NCBI GenBank assembly: GCA_964535405.1
Contig: CAZHUG010000017.1
Coordinates: 1 to 39,491 of the forward strand
Direction: 5' to 3'
Length of the DNA: 39,491 nt
DNA from: Scatomorpha sp964535405
GTDB taxonomy: Bacteria > Bacillota > Clostridia > Oscillospirales > Oscillospiraceae
Shown: positions 6,522-14,132 of the stretch, piece after piece
How the letters are laid out: each line of letters opens with the position of its first letter
How positions within the stretch are numbered: the stretch's first letter is position 1
Notes under the pieces: model-generated
What the model saw: only the letters and a program-made list of their open reading frames with translations
The model's database searches: none
Told to the model about the DNA's origin: nothing
Program-made: the position numbers and the translations under genes

Positions 6522-8836
6522 ACTCTTGCGTCCACACGCACGGCCAGCACGGTCATGTCGTCTGTGTTACCATATTCAGCGGACGCCTTGCGCAGCACCT
6601 CCCTTGCCATCGATTTCATGTCCTTTTCGCCCGCTGCGCGCATCAAATCCCTGAGCCATTCGTCACCGTCGCCAGGAATGACGCCGTCTGACGCTATGAC
6701 TGCAAGACTGCCGGGCTTCAGTCTCATTCGGACTATGTCCGGTACAGCTCCCTCGCCGGATATCAGGCCTGCCGCCAAGCTTTCACCTGATATTCGGCGT
6801 ACGGTCTTGCCGTTCTTTACAAACGAGGGTGCGGCTCCATATTTATAGAAGCACGCCTCGCCCGAAAACAGATCCACACACATCAGATCTACAGTCGCAA
6901 AGCCCCATTCCTCGCCGTTGCGCAGGAGCATCACGCTATTGAGTATCTTCATCGCCGTCGCCGGGTCAACGCCCGAACGCAGAAATTTTTCCAGTATCGC
7001 GACGGCCTCGACGCTCTCTTTGGCAGCTTCCTTCCCCGCTCCCATGCCGTCGGAGAGAATCACGCAGAGCGTGCCCGCATCCGTTTTGAAATATGTACCG
7101 CGGTCGCCGGATACGCTCTCGCCCTTTTTCTTCATCGCCGCGATGCCGACCGACACCGCCAGCGGCTCCGCCTCGAGCAGGGTGAGCCGTCCCTCTCCCG
7201 CCGTATTGGGTCTGCAAAGGCGCACACCGAGCACCGCGGAGAGCTTGTCCAGATACGCCGGATCGGAGGTCAGGGCCGACAACCTGCCCGACTCCACAAC
7301 CGCGCGAAGTCTGCCGCCGGAGTCGCGAAACACGGCTGCGTCCGCTTCAATATCCAGACTCCGCAGATAGCGCATCAGCCGCCGCTCCGCAAGCGGGTCC
7401 GCGCCGTTTATGCTGCCGAGCTCCCTTGCGACATCCTGAAGGATGCCGGCAAAGTCCTCATACTGCGCCCAGGCCGCAGCGCGGCTCTCCTCCATCCTGA
7501 GGGTATACTGCCTTCTGTACAGCATCGCGCGAAGCTCGCCGTTCACCGCCGCGACAAAGGCCGGAAGCCCTGTGCACTTTTCCCTGAAAAACTCGGGAAC
7601 GTCCTGCTCTTCAAGCCTGCCGCGCTTTAGCATCGCGCCCGTGGCGGTATTGAAGGCGTCGAGCGTCTCCATATAACTCTTGGTCCAGCACTCGTTTTTG
7701 TTCTTGCACTTGATGCAGGCAGCGTCCGCCGCCCTGTCAAAGACCCTTGCGATATCATTGTCGTTCACCGGCTCTGTATTGCGGCGGACGACCGCGCACA
7801 CGTCGCCGTAGGCTCGCGCTATCCCGTCCACACGTCGTGAGGCGTAGCGCCGCAGTCCTGACTCGCCCGCGCCCGGCGTCATCGGCTGGACGAGCGAGCT
7901 TATCTTCGCGAGAGTCGCCGGCGGTATCAGCATGAAGATGACCGAGGAGGCGAAAACCTCAAACAGTGCGTCCACATGCGCCGTATGACCCCAGGCGCAG
8001 AACACCGCCAGCGCATCCGCCATGATGAAGGCCACAAGAAAGCCCAGTCTGCCGAAGCGGCTGAAAACCCCCGAGACAAGCCCCGCAAAGGCATAGGCCA
8101 TCGAGAAAAAAGGTGCCCCGCCCGAGGCCGCATCCATCGCGATGCCGAAGGCCGTGCCCGCCGCAGCGCCTGCCATCGAGCCGCCCTTCATCGCCGAGGT
8201 CATCACGAGCACCAGGGCAAGAAGCCTGCCGATCGATATGACGGATATTACCGTCACCCGCGACAGCGCCATCAGCCCGCAGGCCGCAAACACTATGACC
8301 GCAGCGTCGTGCCGCGTCTCCGCCGCCTCTGTCGTCCGCTCGTATTTCGACAGTGCCTCGCGGAAGAAAAACGCCGCGCCGCCCGCAAGCAAAGACTCAA
8401 GCCCGACAATGAAAACCGCGCCCGAGACCGCCGCCTTGCCCGTGAAACTGCTGAGCATCCCCGTCAGGAGCATGACCGCCGAGGCAGACAGCGGCATGAA
8501 CGCCGGATGCTTGCAAAATTTCGCGTCCTGAAAAATGAAACGAACCGTAAAGACCAAAACGGCAGCCGCCACATAGCGGATGCCCCATTCCAAGCCCCCT
8601 GTTGTCAAGTACCCCAGACAGGCACCCGCGAGAGTCGCCATGCCGTTTAATCCCGTGCCTGCCTCCGCCACCGCCGCCACACCAAATGGCGCGGCCGACG
8701 CCCCTGCCCTGCCCGCCGACATCAGAAAACCGATCAGGAATCGCAAGCCCGCCATCCCAATGGTTCGCATCTGTGCCGTCCTGTCACCTTCCTGCACCGG
8801 TACCCCCAGCGCCTTCGCCTTGTCCTTTGCTGCCAT
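6518..8836 (-). CDS. spoIIE: Stage II sporulation protein E, SpoIIAA-P phosphatase
   Basis: Membrane-bound PP2C-type phosphatase that dephosphorylates SpoIIAA to release sigma-F in the forespore and helps asymmetric division. The first ~330 residues are a block of about ten membrane helices. A central regulatory part follows, with a Cys cluster (CIKCKNKNECW). The C-terminal PP2C domain has VILSDGMGAGKEA (metal-binding Asp at 596), VIASDGVIPGDGDEWL and GNTDDMTVL. Its 772 residues are a little shorter than the ~827 of B. subtilis. ATG 8836 follows GGAGGGG at good spacing. Followed by a 4-bp-overlapping small gene. Confidence 0.95.
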   Translation of the reverse strand: MAAKDKAKALGVPVQEGDRTAQMRTIGMAGLRFLIGFLMSAGRAGASAAPFGVAAVAEAGTGLNGMATLAGACLGYLTTGGLEWGIRYVAAAVLVFTVRFIFQDAKFCKHPAFMPLSASAVMLLTGMLSSFTGKAAVSGAVFIVGLESLLAGGAAFFFREALSKYERTTEAAETRHDAAVIVFAACGLMALSRVTVISVISIGRLLALVLVMTSAMKGGSMAGAAAGTAFGIAMDAASGGAPFFSMAYAFAGLVSGVFSRFGRLGFLVAFIMADALAVFCAWGHTAHVDALFEVFASSVIFMLIPPATLAKISSLVQPMTPGAGESGLRRYASRRVDGIARAYGDVCAVVRRNTEPVNDNDIARVFDRAADAACIKCKNKNECWTKSYMETLDAFNTATGAMLKRGRLEEQDVPEFFREKCTGLPAFVAAVNGELRAMLYRRQYTLRMEESRAAAWAQYEDFAGILQDVARELGSINGADPLAERRLMRYLRSLDIEADAAVFRDSGGRLRAVVESGRLSALTSDPAYLDKLSAVLGVRLCRPNTAGEGRLTLLEAEPLAVSVGIAAMKKKGESVSGDRGTYFKTDAGTLCVILSDGMGAGKEAAKESVEAVAILEKFLRSGVDPATAMKILNSVMLLRNGEEWGFATVDLMCVDLFSGEACFYKYGAAPSFVKNGKTVRRISGESLAAGLISGEGAVPDIVRMRLKPGSLAVIASDGVIPGDGDEWLRDLMRAAGEKDMKSMAREVLRKASAEYGNTDDMTVLAVRVDARV

Positions 8837-8859
8837 GACTTTCCCCTCCGGAATGTTAG

Positions 8860-8888
8860 TTTACATAAATTATAGAATGGAATGTTAT
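8860..8888 (+). promoter_or_regulatory. Promoter candidate for RNA A, overlapping the spoIIE promoter
   Basis: On the plus strand TTTACA (8860-8865) and TGTTAT (8883-8888) are exactly 17 bp apart, a reasonable sigma-A promoter pointing away from spoIIE. It physically overlaps the spoIIE -10 on the opposite strand, so the two promoters could compete. Confidence 0.4.
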
Positions 8889-8902
8889 GAAAACCATGTC
8901 AC
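8869..8902 (-). promoter_or_regulatory. Possible Spo0A-type promoter of spoIIE (22-bp spacer)
   Basis: On the minus strand a perfect TATAAT (8869-8874) lies 32 nt before the spoIIE ATG. No -35 box is found at 16-18 bp, but GTGACA (8897-8902, 5 of 6 matches to TTGACA) lies 22 bp upstream. A TGTCGAT sequence (8951-8957, minus strand) resembles one Spo0A half-box but is about 77 bp from the -10. The layout resembles known Spo0A-activated promoters; not proven. Confidence 0.45.
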
Positions 8903-9093
8903 AAGACGCTGTTGATTAATGGGACTTTTGCGCCCTTGTGCGCGGAGGAAATCGACAGCTCTTTTTTGCCGATAGTTTCGCGCTTTGCTCGTTTTCGGGG
9001 TAAATTGTCGTCCTCTGACCGAAGGGGTCAGCAAGATAAATATGCAGTCGAGCGGAGCGGAAAGGATGTTTCTTTCACGCTCCGCCCATTTTT
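8895..9093 (+). ncRNA. Candidate small structured RNA A (unidentified)
   Basis: No convincing protein lies in this stretch. It reads as a ~200-nt RNA. A promoter candidate ends at 8888. Then come a small hairpin (8930-8943), a long-range stem pairing GAGGA-CGACA (8945-8957, 3-nt bulge) with TGTCGTCCTC (9006-9015), a hairpin CTGACC/GGTCAG (9015-9031), and a strong terminator hairpin (9052-9085) followed by ATTTTT. I do not recognise a known family: the SRP core and tmRNA and RNase P signatures are absent. It could be a small RNA or, less likely, a leader without a gene. Confidence 0.4.
9052..9093 (+). terminator. Intrinsic terminator of candidate RNA A
   Basis: GCGGAGCGGAAAG (9052-9064) pairs with CTTTC-A-CGCTCCGC (9072-9085), 13 bp with one bulged A and a 7-nt loop, then a T-run at 9089-9093. 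The opposite strand has no U-tract, so it serves plus-strand transcription although no plus-strand gene precedes it. Confidence 0.65.
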
Positions 9094-9210
9094 ATCCGTC
9101 ACTTTGCCCAAAATTGTCCCGAATCAGGCTTGTTGATACCGGGAGTATAATTATCTTCTGTATTATACGGTGAGTAATCACATGCTTTTCAGGCTCGGGC
9201 GAAAACCTGA

Positions 9211-9252
9211 AAAAGAAAAAAAGCGGGAGCCGCCCAAAGGCTTAGCTCCCGC
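9211..9252 (-). terminator. Intrinsic terminator of candidate RNA B
   Basis: GCGGGAGC (9252-9245) pairs with GCTCCCGC (9230-9223) around a 14-nt loop and is followed on the minus strand by seven Ts, C and more Ts. This polarity shows that a transcript runs leftward here although no minus-strand gene is present upstream. Confidence 0.75.
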
Positions 9253-9500
9253 CGCATTGCTTCCATAACACGTTCGTGTTATCCCGCAACACTTGACGAA
9301 GTACAATCAATCAACGGTTCCTATATTGCTGTTATTGCTGACGCAACAAGGCTCAGGCGTTTATTTTTCCGAAGGCCTCGGGCTCTGCGCCCTTGGCGAC
9401 CTTTCGCCTTTGACGGCACCGGTCTCGGGTCTTTCTATCTCTATACCCCATCGGAAGCTGTTTGTCTTTCGTCCGAGTCTAGTATGACCGATTGATGCGG
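9211..9500 (-). ncRNA. Candidate structured RNA B with terminator (unidentified)
   Basis: A GC-rich minus-strand stretch without a plausible protein, ending in a clear intrinsic terminator. Local helices read on the minus strand: CTTCCGA with TCGGAA (9452-9446 region with 9375-9370 region), GGCGA/TCGCC, GGGC/GCCC, TTGC/GCAA, and a perfect ATAACACG/CGTGTTAT hairpin (9265-9282) inside a wider TTGC/GCAA stem. About 270-290 nt. Promoter evidence is weak (CATAAT near 9525-9530 with a poor -35). 6S RNA is one candidate by size and rod-like folding, but I cannot match its conserved features. The SRP, tmRNA and RNase P signatures are absent. Confidence 0.45.
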
Positions 9501-9509
9501 GAATATATC

Positions 9510-9538
9510 TTGCATTTTTTTCACATTATGGTTAAAAT
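9510..9538 (+). promoter_or_regulatory. Sigma-A promoter candidate of yaaL-bofA
   Basis: TTGCAT (9510-9515) and TAAAAT (9533-9538) are separated by exactly 17 bp, about 46 nt before the yaaL start. This is a good vegetative-type promoter pair. Confidence 0.6.
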
Positions 9539-9584
9539 GGACTTGCTTTGAATAGAATATATTGACAAGGAGTGTGATTCATCC

Positions 9585-9800
9585 ATGTCAAAGAATTCTA
9601 AAAACAATAAACTGCGCAGTGCAGAGCTAAAACGTGCCGTTGAGGAGCTGGGCGAGGTTCGCATTTCACTCGACGACGCTTATCAGAAATTTGACTCTGT
9701 CACCGATCCGTCTGTTATGGACGCCTGCATACTCGAGATTACCGCGCTGCGCTCGAAGTATAACTGCGCTGTTCGCAACATTAAATCATTTTATCTGTAA
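9585..9800 (+). CDS. YaaL-like DUF2508 family protein
   Basis: Short (71 residues), soluble, charged and probably helical, with no catalytic motif. Families of this kind (DUF2508, YaaL of Bacillus) sit directly upstream of bofA, as here; their function is unknown. The N-terminus is lysine- and serine-rich and the core contains LKRAVEELGEVRISLDDAYQ. AAGGAG about 10 nt upstream supports ATG 9585. The stop lies 16 bp before bofA, so the pair is co-transcribed. The dnaX and recR genes that precede it in Bacillus are absent. The family call rests on size, context and partial similarity from memory. Confidence 0.7.
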   Translation: MSKNSKNNKLRSAELKRAVEELGEVRISLDDAYQKFDSVTDPSVMDACILEITALRSKYNCAVRNIKSFYL

Positions 9801-9816
9801 AGGAGGTTTTTTACAT

Positions 9817-10071
9817 ATGAACTCCACGATCATGATCGTCATCTGCGTGCTGCTGCTCGTTTTGCTCGTGACGATCATCAAGACCCCGATGAAGCTCGCC
9901 TTCAAGCTGCTGCTGAACATGCTCTCCGGTCTTGTCATGCTTTTCGTTTTTAATTTCATCGGCGGCTTTTTCGATCTCTCACTGGGCATCAACGCGGTCA
10001 ATGCGCTTGTCGCAGGCGTGCTCGGGATTCCGGGAATTGTTCTGCTGGTACTTATCAAGCTCTTCATATAA
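9817..10071 (+). CDS. bofA: Pro-sigma-K processing inhibitor BofA
   Basis: Small polytopic membrane protein that inhibits the SpoIVFB intramembrane protease until the forespore signal arrives (established for B. subtilis). The 84 residues contain two or three hydrophobic segments (about 4-20, 30-50, 62-83). The C-terminal half has the family-like NAVNALVAGVLGIPGIVLL motif. AAAGGAGG nine nt upstream makes ATG 9817 secure. It follows the YaaL-like gene as in Bacillus and is followed by a strong terminator. Its presence implies a sigma-K stage in this organism. Confidence 0.9.
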   Translation: MNSTIMIVICVLLLVLLVTIIKTPMKLAFKLLLNMLSGLVMLFVFNFIGGFFDLSLGINAVNALVAGVLGIPGIVLLVLIKLFI

Positions 10072-10087
10072 ATAGTCTGCCACGCAC

Positions 10088-10115
10088 AGAGCCGGTTAAT
10101 CACCGGCTCTTTTTT
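10088..10115 (+). terminator. Terminator of yaaL-bofA
   Basis: AGAGCCGG (10088-10095) pairs with CCGGCTCT (10103-10110), 7-nt loop, followed by six Ts. A classical intrinsic terminator 16 bp after the bofA stop. Confidence 0.9.
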
Positions 10116-10117
10116 AT

Positions 10118-10187
10118 CTTGCATGCAGATGATTTCACTTGCATGCAGATGATTTCAGATGATTTCAATTGCATGCAGATGTATTCA
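10118..10187. repeat. 20-bp tandem direct repeats
   Basis: A 20-bp unit beginning CTTGCATGCAGATG occurs as two perfect back-to-back copies (10118-10137, 10138-10157). A 10-bp copy of its 3' half follows (10158-10167), then a third full copy with two changes (10168-10187). The GCATGC core is palindromic. It lies in the spacer between the bofA terminator and the promoter of the ABC permease. Confidence 0.9.
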
Positions 10188-10198
10188 GATGTTCCCGT

Positions 10199-10244
10199 AA
10201 TCCAATCCTATCCGAATCCTAATCCAGAATCCAATACATAATCC
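10199..10244. repeat. Cluster of six AATCC pentamers
   Basis: AATCC occurs at 10199, 10204, 10215, 10221, 10228 and 10240 in a T/A/C-biased 46-bp stretch, partly with similar spacers (TA, AGA). It looks like decayed slippage-derived sequence directly after the 20-bp repeats. No gene is seen in this spacer. Confidence 0.8.
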
Positions 10245-10326
10245 AATGCAGGCCTTGCAGTCGGCTGACAAGTATTTTTGTTTTTAAAAACAAGATATAT
10301 AAGCGCCCTTTTGCGGACACAAAAAG

Positions 10327-10355
10327 TAGACAAACGTCGAGGGTCCGGCTATAAT
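10327..10355 (+). promoter_or_regulatory. Sigma-A promoter of the FtsX/ABC operon
   Basis: TAGACA (10327-10332) and a perfect TATAAT (10350-10355) are 17 bp apart. Transcription would begin near 10362, about 42 nt before the permease start. Confidence 0.7.
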
Positions 10356-10403
10356 AGAGATAGGGATAAAGAGTTTCCAAATACGGAAAACGGGGGGAGC
10401 CGC

Positions 10404-13400
10404 ATGATATTTAAACACAGCCTTAAAAACATCGTTAGAGCGGGCGGAAAGTCGGCTCTTTTTGCTTTTCTTATTTTAGTGCTGACGGTCATTTTCTCGC
10501 TCGGCGTCAGCGTCTGGGTATCGATTGAGAGTTTTCTTGCCGACTGCGAGAGTGAGTACCGAACTATAGCATATTTTGAATACATGGGCACGGAATATCC
10601 GGACGAGAGCCTGCGCGACCCGAGCGTCGATGCAGCGGCAGCCGAGCTCACAGCCGAGAGCATCAAGGCCCTGCCCGGTGTCCTCCACTGGGAGAGCCCA
10701 GAGCGTGCGCTCGGGTCTATCGAGGGATACGCGGACTACAGCTCCGAGGTGCTCGCGCCCGAGTTTGCCGCAGTCGTCGTGAAATACAGCGGCACGTCCA
10801 TGGGCTATTACAGCTGCCTTGTCGTCGATACCCTGTACTCTTACCGGGACATTTCCGGTATGCGACTGCGCATGTATCCGGAAACGACACCGGAACTTGA
10901 GCGCGATCACTACTATCTCATGGCCGGAAACCTCTTGTACGGTCAGACTGCCGACAAGTATTTCGGCATCGGGAATGTGCATATCGCCGCGGCCGAGGAC
11001 GCCGGAATCTCGCTCGCGGACGATCAGCTGTGGCTGGATATCACGACCGCGGACGGCGGCTGGAGCATACCTGAGGGCTCTGTTATTCCCGAGCTTGCTG
11101 AGAGCATGAGCGTTCTAAACAACCAGCTTCTGGTGACCGCCACGGGCGACCTGGGCACGCTGCTGCCCTTTCACCAGCAGGATTTGTACATTAGCTCGGG
11201 CCGCGAGTTCACAGCCGAGGAATACGCCCAAAGGGGCGCGCCGGTCTGCATCGTCTCGGATCAGCTTTGCAGAAAGCTGGATGTCGGCCTTGGGGAGCGC
11301 ATCAGCATGTCCATGGCGGTCTCCGCCACCGCGCCGACGGCTGAGAGCTACTGGTCGGGCACGGGTTTTGCATATGAGGACGAGTTTACCATCGTCGGCA
11401 TCACGAACACGCTCAAGCAGTACGCGGGTCACGTGTTTATCCCCGCGGGCGGCGGGCGCGATTTCTCCCAGAACCACAGCGGTTTTGAGCTCGGCACCGC
11501 CATCCTGGACAACAGTCTGGCGGATGATTTTTACGAGGCCGTTCTGCCGCTTCTTCCGAACCGCGTGCTCGTGAACATCTACGATCAGGGCTACGGCAGT
11601 GTCGCCGCGCCCTTTCGCGATATCCTGAATGTCGCCATCGTGGTGACGCTCGTCTGCGCGCTCGTGGCGCTGGCGGTACTCATTTTATTCGGCTATCTCT
11701 TCGTCTATCGCCAGCGGGAGGTCTCGCAGATCATGATAAGGCTGGGCGCGGGCAAGCGCCGCACAAGGCTGTATTTCCTCGGCGGCTCGGGGCTCATCGC
11801 CCTTGTGGCGGCGGCTGTGGGCTCTGTTATCGGCTATCTCTTGAGCGGGCGCGTGGGCGCACTGGTGCAGGGCTTTGCGGGTGGATATTCGAACTTCGAC
11901 GCGCATTTTTCAAACGGAAATCTGTCTATTATAAAGCCGCTGGCCTACTCGCCGGAGCTTCCGCTGCTGCCGTTTATTTTGGTCGGCGCTTCGGTCTTTG
12001 CGCTGGCACTGCTCTCCTGTTTTTACTTCACCGAGCGGAGCTTCACAGCCCCGCAGAAAAAGAAAAAGACAAGGCGCGTGCCCAAGGCTGCGCGCTCGTC
12101 TATCATGCGCGGGGGCGCGGTCAAATATAGCCTCCTGTCCATAAAGCGCGGCGGCGCGAGGAGCTTTGCCTCTCCCCTGCTGGCGTTTATGGCGGCGCTG
12201 TTTCTCTGTCAGCTCGTGACAACCGCGGCGTCCTACAACACTCAGCTCGAGCGCATTGTGGACGACGCGAAGATCTCCGGCGCACTGACTGACTCTCACG
12301 GCAGGCAGACCGGACAGGTCGTCGTGAGCGCCTACACGGTGAACACGCTCGCCCGCAGCGGATACATTGACGATATCGCGCTGGCAAAGCCGTTTATGTT
12401 CGCGGAATACGACGATATTAACTTAAACGTTCTCAATGGCGGCTTCTCGATGGACACGTTTATGGCGGGCAGAGCGCGCGCGGGCAGGCTTGTGCCCACA
12501 AACAGCATTGCCGACGCACCGGAGTTTTATTACAGCAGCACCAAGCCCGAGGTTCGCTATCTTGAGGGCTATGACGAGAGCTTCATGAGTAAGCCTCGCG
12601 ACGGTCGCAGGGCTGCGAACATGGATAGATATTATAATTACACTGACCCGGGTGACGAGTGGTACTGCGTCGTCCCCAGCACCTATCTCGCCGAGCGCGG
12701 GCTCGAGCTGGGCGACAACATAATGATAATGATGTTGGTGGATGACCCAGTTCTCCTAAACATGAAGATCATCGGTGAGTTCGACAAGCAGAGCGCAAAG
12801 GACAACATCTATGCCGAGCTGACTGTGAGTTTCAACCCTGAGCACATGTACACGGAGGATGAAGAGGTTCTCAAATACCTCGGCCACTTCAACGTATATT
12901 CGATGAGCTTCACCGTGCCGGACGCGACCGATCTCACGGCGCTCAAGCAGCTCATGCTCAATAACAACTTCTCGGAGCCGACGGCGTACCGGCAAAACCG
13001 CTCCTTCGTCATCCTGCAGGACAAATCCTTCCTCGCCACTGTGAGCACGATCGAGCAGCAGATTGAGTACATCGGCGTGCTGTATCCGGTGCTGTACGGC
13101 CTGACCGCCCTTGTCGGGCTCGTCGCGGCATATCTGCTGGTGCTGAGCCGGAAGCGGGAGCTTGCCATCATGCGCGGCCTCGGCGCGAGCAGCGGCAAGG
13201 CTTTCATGAGCCTGTTTTTGGAGCAGGCGGCGCTGGGAATCAGCGGCTGCGCGCTGGGCTTGGGCGCGGCGGCCGCCCTCGGCAGGTGGAGCGCCCGTGG
13301 CGCGATGCTCGTCGGCATATTCGCTCTCTGCTGGTTTATCGGCTGCGCCGCGGCGGCAGCGGGGATGAACGGCCCGGCGGTGCTGGGCATACTTCGTGAG

Positions 13401-13409
13401 GAGGAATAA
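10404..13409 (+). CDS. FtsX-domain ABC transporter permease (large, two FtsX units)
   Basis: Membrane subunit of a MacB/LolC-type ABC system, which usually works on extracytoplasmic peptides, lipids or proteins by mechanotransmission rather than classical transport; the substrate is unknown. In the 1001 residues: one N-terminal helix (about 18-38); a large extracellular domain (40-405); three helices (about 408-432, 452-480, 519-545) forming the first FtsX domain; a basic linker (QKKKKKTRRVPKAARSS, about 550-570); a helix (588-612); a second extracellular domain; and three C-terminal helices (888-990). ATG 10404 follows GGGGGGAG well. The open frame extends upstream to 10278, but that part overlaps the promoter and is rejected. 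The ATPase gene follows 5 bp later. Confidence 0.88.
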   Translation: MIFKHSLKNIVRAGGKSALFAFLILVLTVIFSLGVSVWVSIESFLADCESEYRTIAYFEYMGTEYPDESLRDPSVDAAAAELTAESIKALPGVLHWESPERALGSIEGYADYSSEVLAPEFAAVVVKYSGTSMGYYSCLVVDTLYSYRDISGMRLRMYPETTPELERDHYYLMAGNLLYGQTADKYFGIGNVHIAAAEDAGISLADDQLWLDITTADGGWSIPEGSVIPELAESMSVLNNQLLVTATGDLGTLLPFHQQDLYISSGREFTAEEYAQRGAPVCIVSDQLCRKLDVGLGERISMSMAVSATAPTAESYWSGTGFAYEDEFTIVGITNTLKQYAGHVFIPAGGGRDFSQNHSGFELGTAILDNSLADDFYEAVLPLLPNRVLVNIYDQGYGSVAAPFRDILNVAIVVTLVCALVALAVLILFGYLFVYRQREVSQIMIRLGAGKRRTRLYFLGGSGLIALVAAAVGSVIGYLLSGRVGALVQGFAGGYSNFDAHFSNGNLSIIKPLAYSPELPLLPFILVGASVFALALLSCFYFTERSFTAPQKKKKTRRVPKAARSSIMRGGAVKYSLLSIKRGGARSFASPLLAFMAALFLCQLVTTAASYNTQLERIVDDAKISGALTDSHGRQTGQVVVSAYTVNTLARSGYIDDIALAKPFMFAEYDDINLNVLNGGFSMDTFMAGRARAGRLVPTNSIADAPEFYYSSTKPEVRYLEGYDESFMSKPRDGRRAANMDRYYNYTDPGDEWYCVVPSTYLAERGLELGDNIMIMMLVDDPVLLNMKIIGEFDKQSAKDNIYAELTVSFNPEHMYTEDEEVLKYLGHFNVYSMSFTVPDATDLTALKQLMLNNNFSEPTAYRQNRSFVILQDKSFLATVSTIEQQIEYIGVLYPVLYGLTALVGLVAAYLLVLSRKRELAIMRGLGASSGKAFMSLFLEQAALGISGCALGLGAAAALGRWSARGAMLVGIFALCWFIGCAAAAAGMNGPAVLGILREEE

Positions 13410-13414
13410 AAAAC

Positions 13415-14083
13415 ATGGCTATGCTTGAAGCGAACAATGTTTTCTACAGCTATAACTCAAAGCGCGGCACGGTGGATGCCCTGCTGGATGTCTCCTGCTC
13501 TTTTGAATACGGCTCAATCTACGCGCTCGTCGGGCGTTCCGGCAGCGGCAAAAGCACGCTTTTGTCCCTGCTCGCGGGGCTCGACCTGCCCTCCTCCGGC
13601 GAGGTGTGCTACAAGGGTCAGGCCACGACCGGCATGGACCTTGACGAGTACCGGCGGGAGGCCGCAGCCGTCATCTACCAGAACTTTTCGCTGTTTCCCC
13701 TGCTGACGGTCACGGAGAACATCATGTATCCGATGGAGCTCTGCGGCATCAGCGGCGCGCCCGCGCGCGACTCGGCATACGAGCTCGCGGCGAAGGTCTC
13801 ACTGCCGGAATCGCTCATGGATCGCTTCCCGGGCATGATCAGCGGCGGTGAGCAGCAGCGCGTCGCGATCGCCCGCGCCCTGTCGATGGACAGAAAACTC
13901 ATACTCGCCGACGAGCCGACCGGGAACCTCGACGGTGAAAACAGCGACGCGGTCATGGACGTTCTCACGCGGCTCGCGCATGAGGAGGGCTGCTGCGTCA
14001 TCATCGCGACGCACGATCTCTCCGTTGTCGAGCGCTGCGACATCGTCTACAGGATGAGCGCGGGAAAGCTCAAAAAGGACTGA
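13415..14083 (+). CDS. ABC transporter ATP-binding protein (LolD/MacB type)
   Basis: Cytoplasmic ATPase partner of the upstream FtsX permease. The 222 residues contain Walker A GRSGSGKST (40-48), Q-loop Gln 89 (IYQNFSLFP), a signature ISGGEQQRVAIARAL with Glu in place of the usual Gln (142-156), Walker B LILADEP (162-168), D-loop NLD and the switch His 200. All catalytic residues are present. GAGGAGG precedes ATG 13415; a second ATG two codons later is less well placed. Short ATPases of this type pair with FtsX permeases. No histidine kinase or regulator gene is adjacent, unlike bacitracin-resistance type modules. Confidence 0.92.
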   Translation: MAMLEANNVFYSYNSKRGTVDALLDVSCSFEYGSIYALVGRSGSGKSTLLSLLAGLDLPSSGEVCYKGQATTGMDLDEYRREAAAVIYQNFSLFPLLTVTENIMYPMELCGISGAPARDSAYELAAKVSLPESLMDRFPGMISGGEQQRVAIARALSMDRKLILADEPTGNLDGENSDAVMDVLTRLAHEEGCCVIIATHDLSVVERCDIVYRMSAGKLKKD

Positions 14084-14093
14084 GAATAAGTAA

Positions 14094-14122
14094 AAGGGCA
14101 GGGCGAATATCGCCCTGCCCTT
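14094..14122. terminator. Bidirectional terminator between the ABC operon and murF
   Basis: AAGGGCAGGGCG and its perfect complement CGCCCTGCCCTT form a 12-bp stem with a 5-nt loop. On the minus strand four Ts follow directly (end of ddl-murF); on the plus strand ATGTTTT follows (end of the ABC operon). Confidence 0.85.
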
Positions 14123-14132
14123 ATGTTTTGCC

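Noticed and set aside
8912..9136. 74-codon protein gene between spoIIE and yaaL
   Set aside because: No ribosome-binding site, composition unlike neighbours, and it runs through the terminator hairpin at 9052-9085.
9211..9500. SRP RNA, tmRNA or RNase P RNA
   Set aside because: Considered because scRNA lies near recR-yaaL-bofA in Bacillus. The SRP GGAAGGAAGCAGC-type core, the tmRNA tag and acceptor end, and the RNase P GAGGAAAGUC/ACAGAA elements are all missing on both strands.
10118..10187. CRISPR array
   Set aside because: Repeats are directly adjacent without unique spacers and no cas genes are near; this is a short tandem repeat.
10278..10403. 42-codon N-terminal extension of the FtsX permease
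   Set aside because: The extension contains the TAGACA-17-TATAAT promoter; ATG 10404 has a strong ribosome-binding site and begins a normal FtsX N-terminus.
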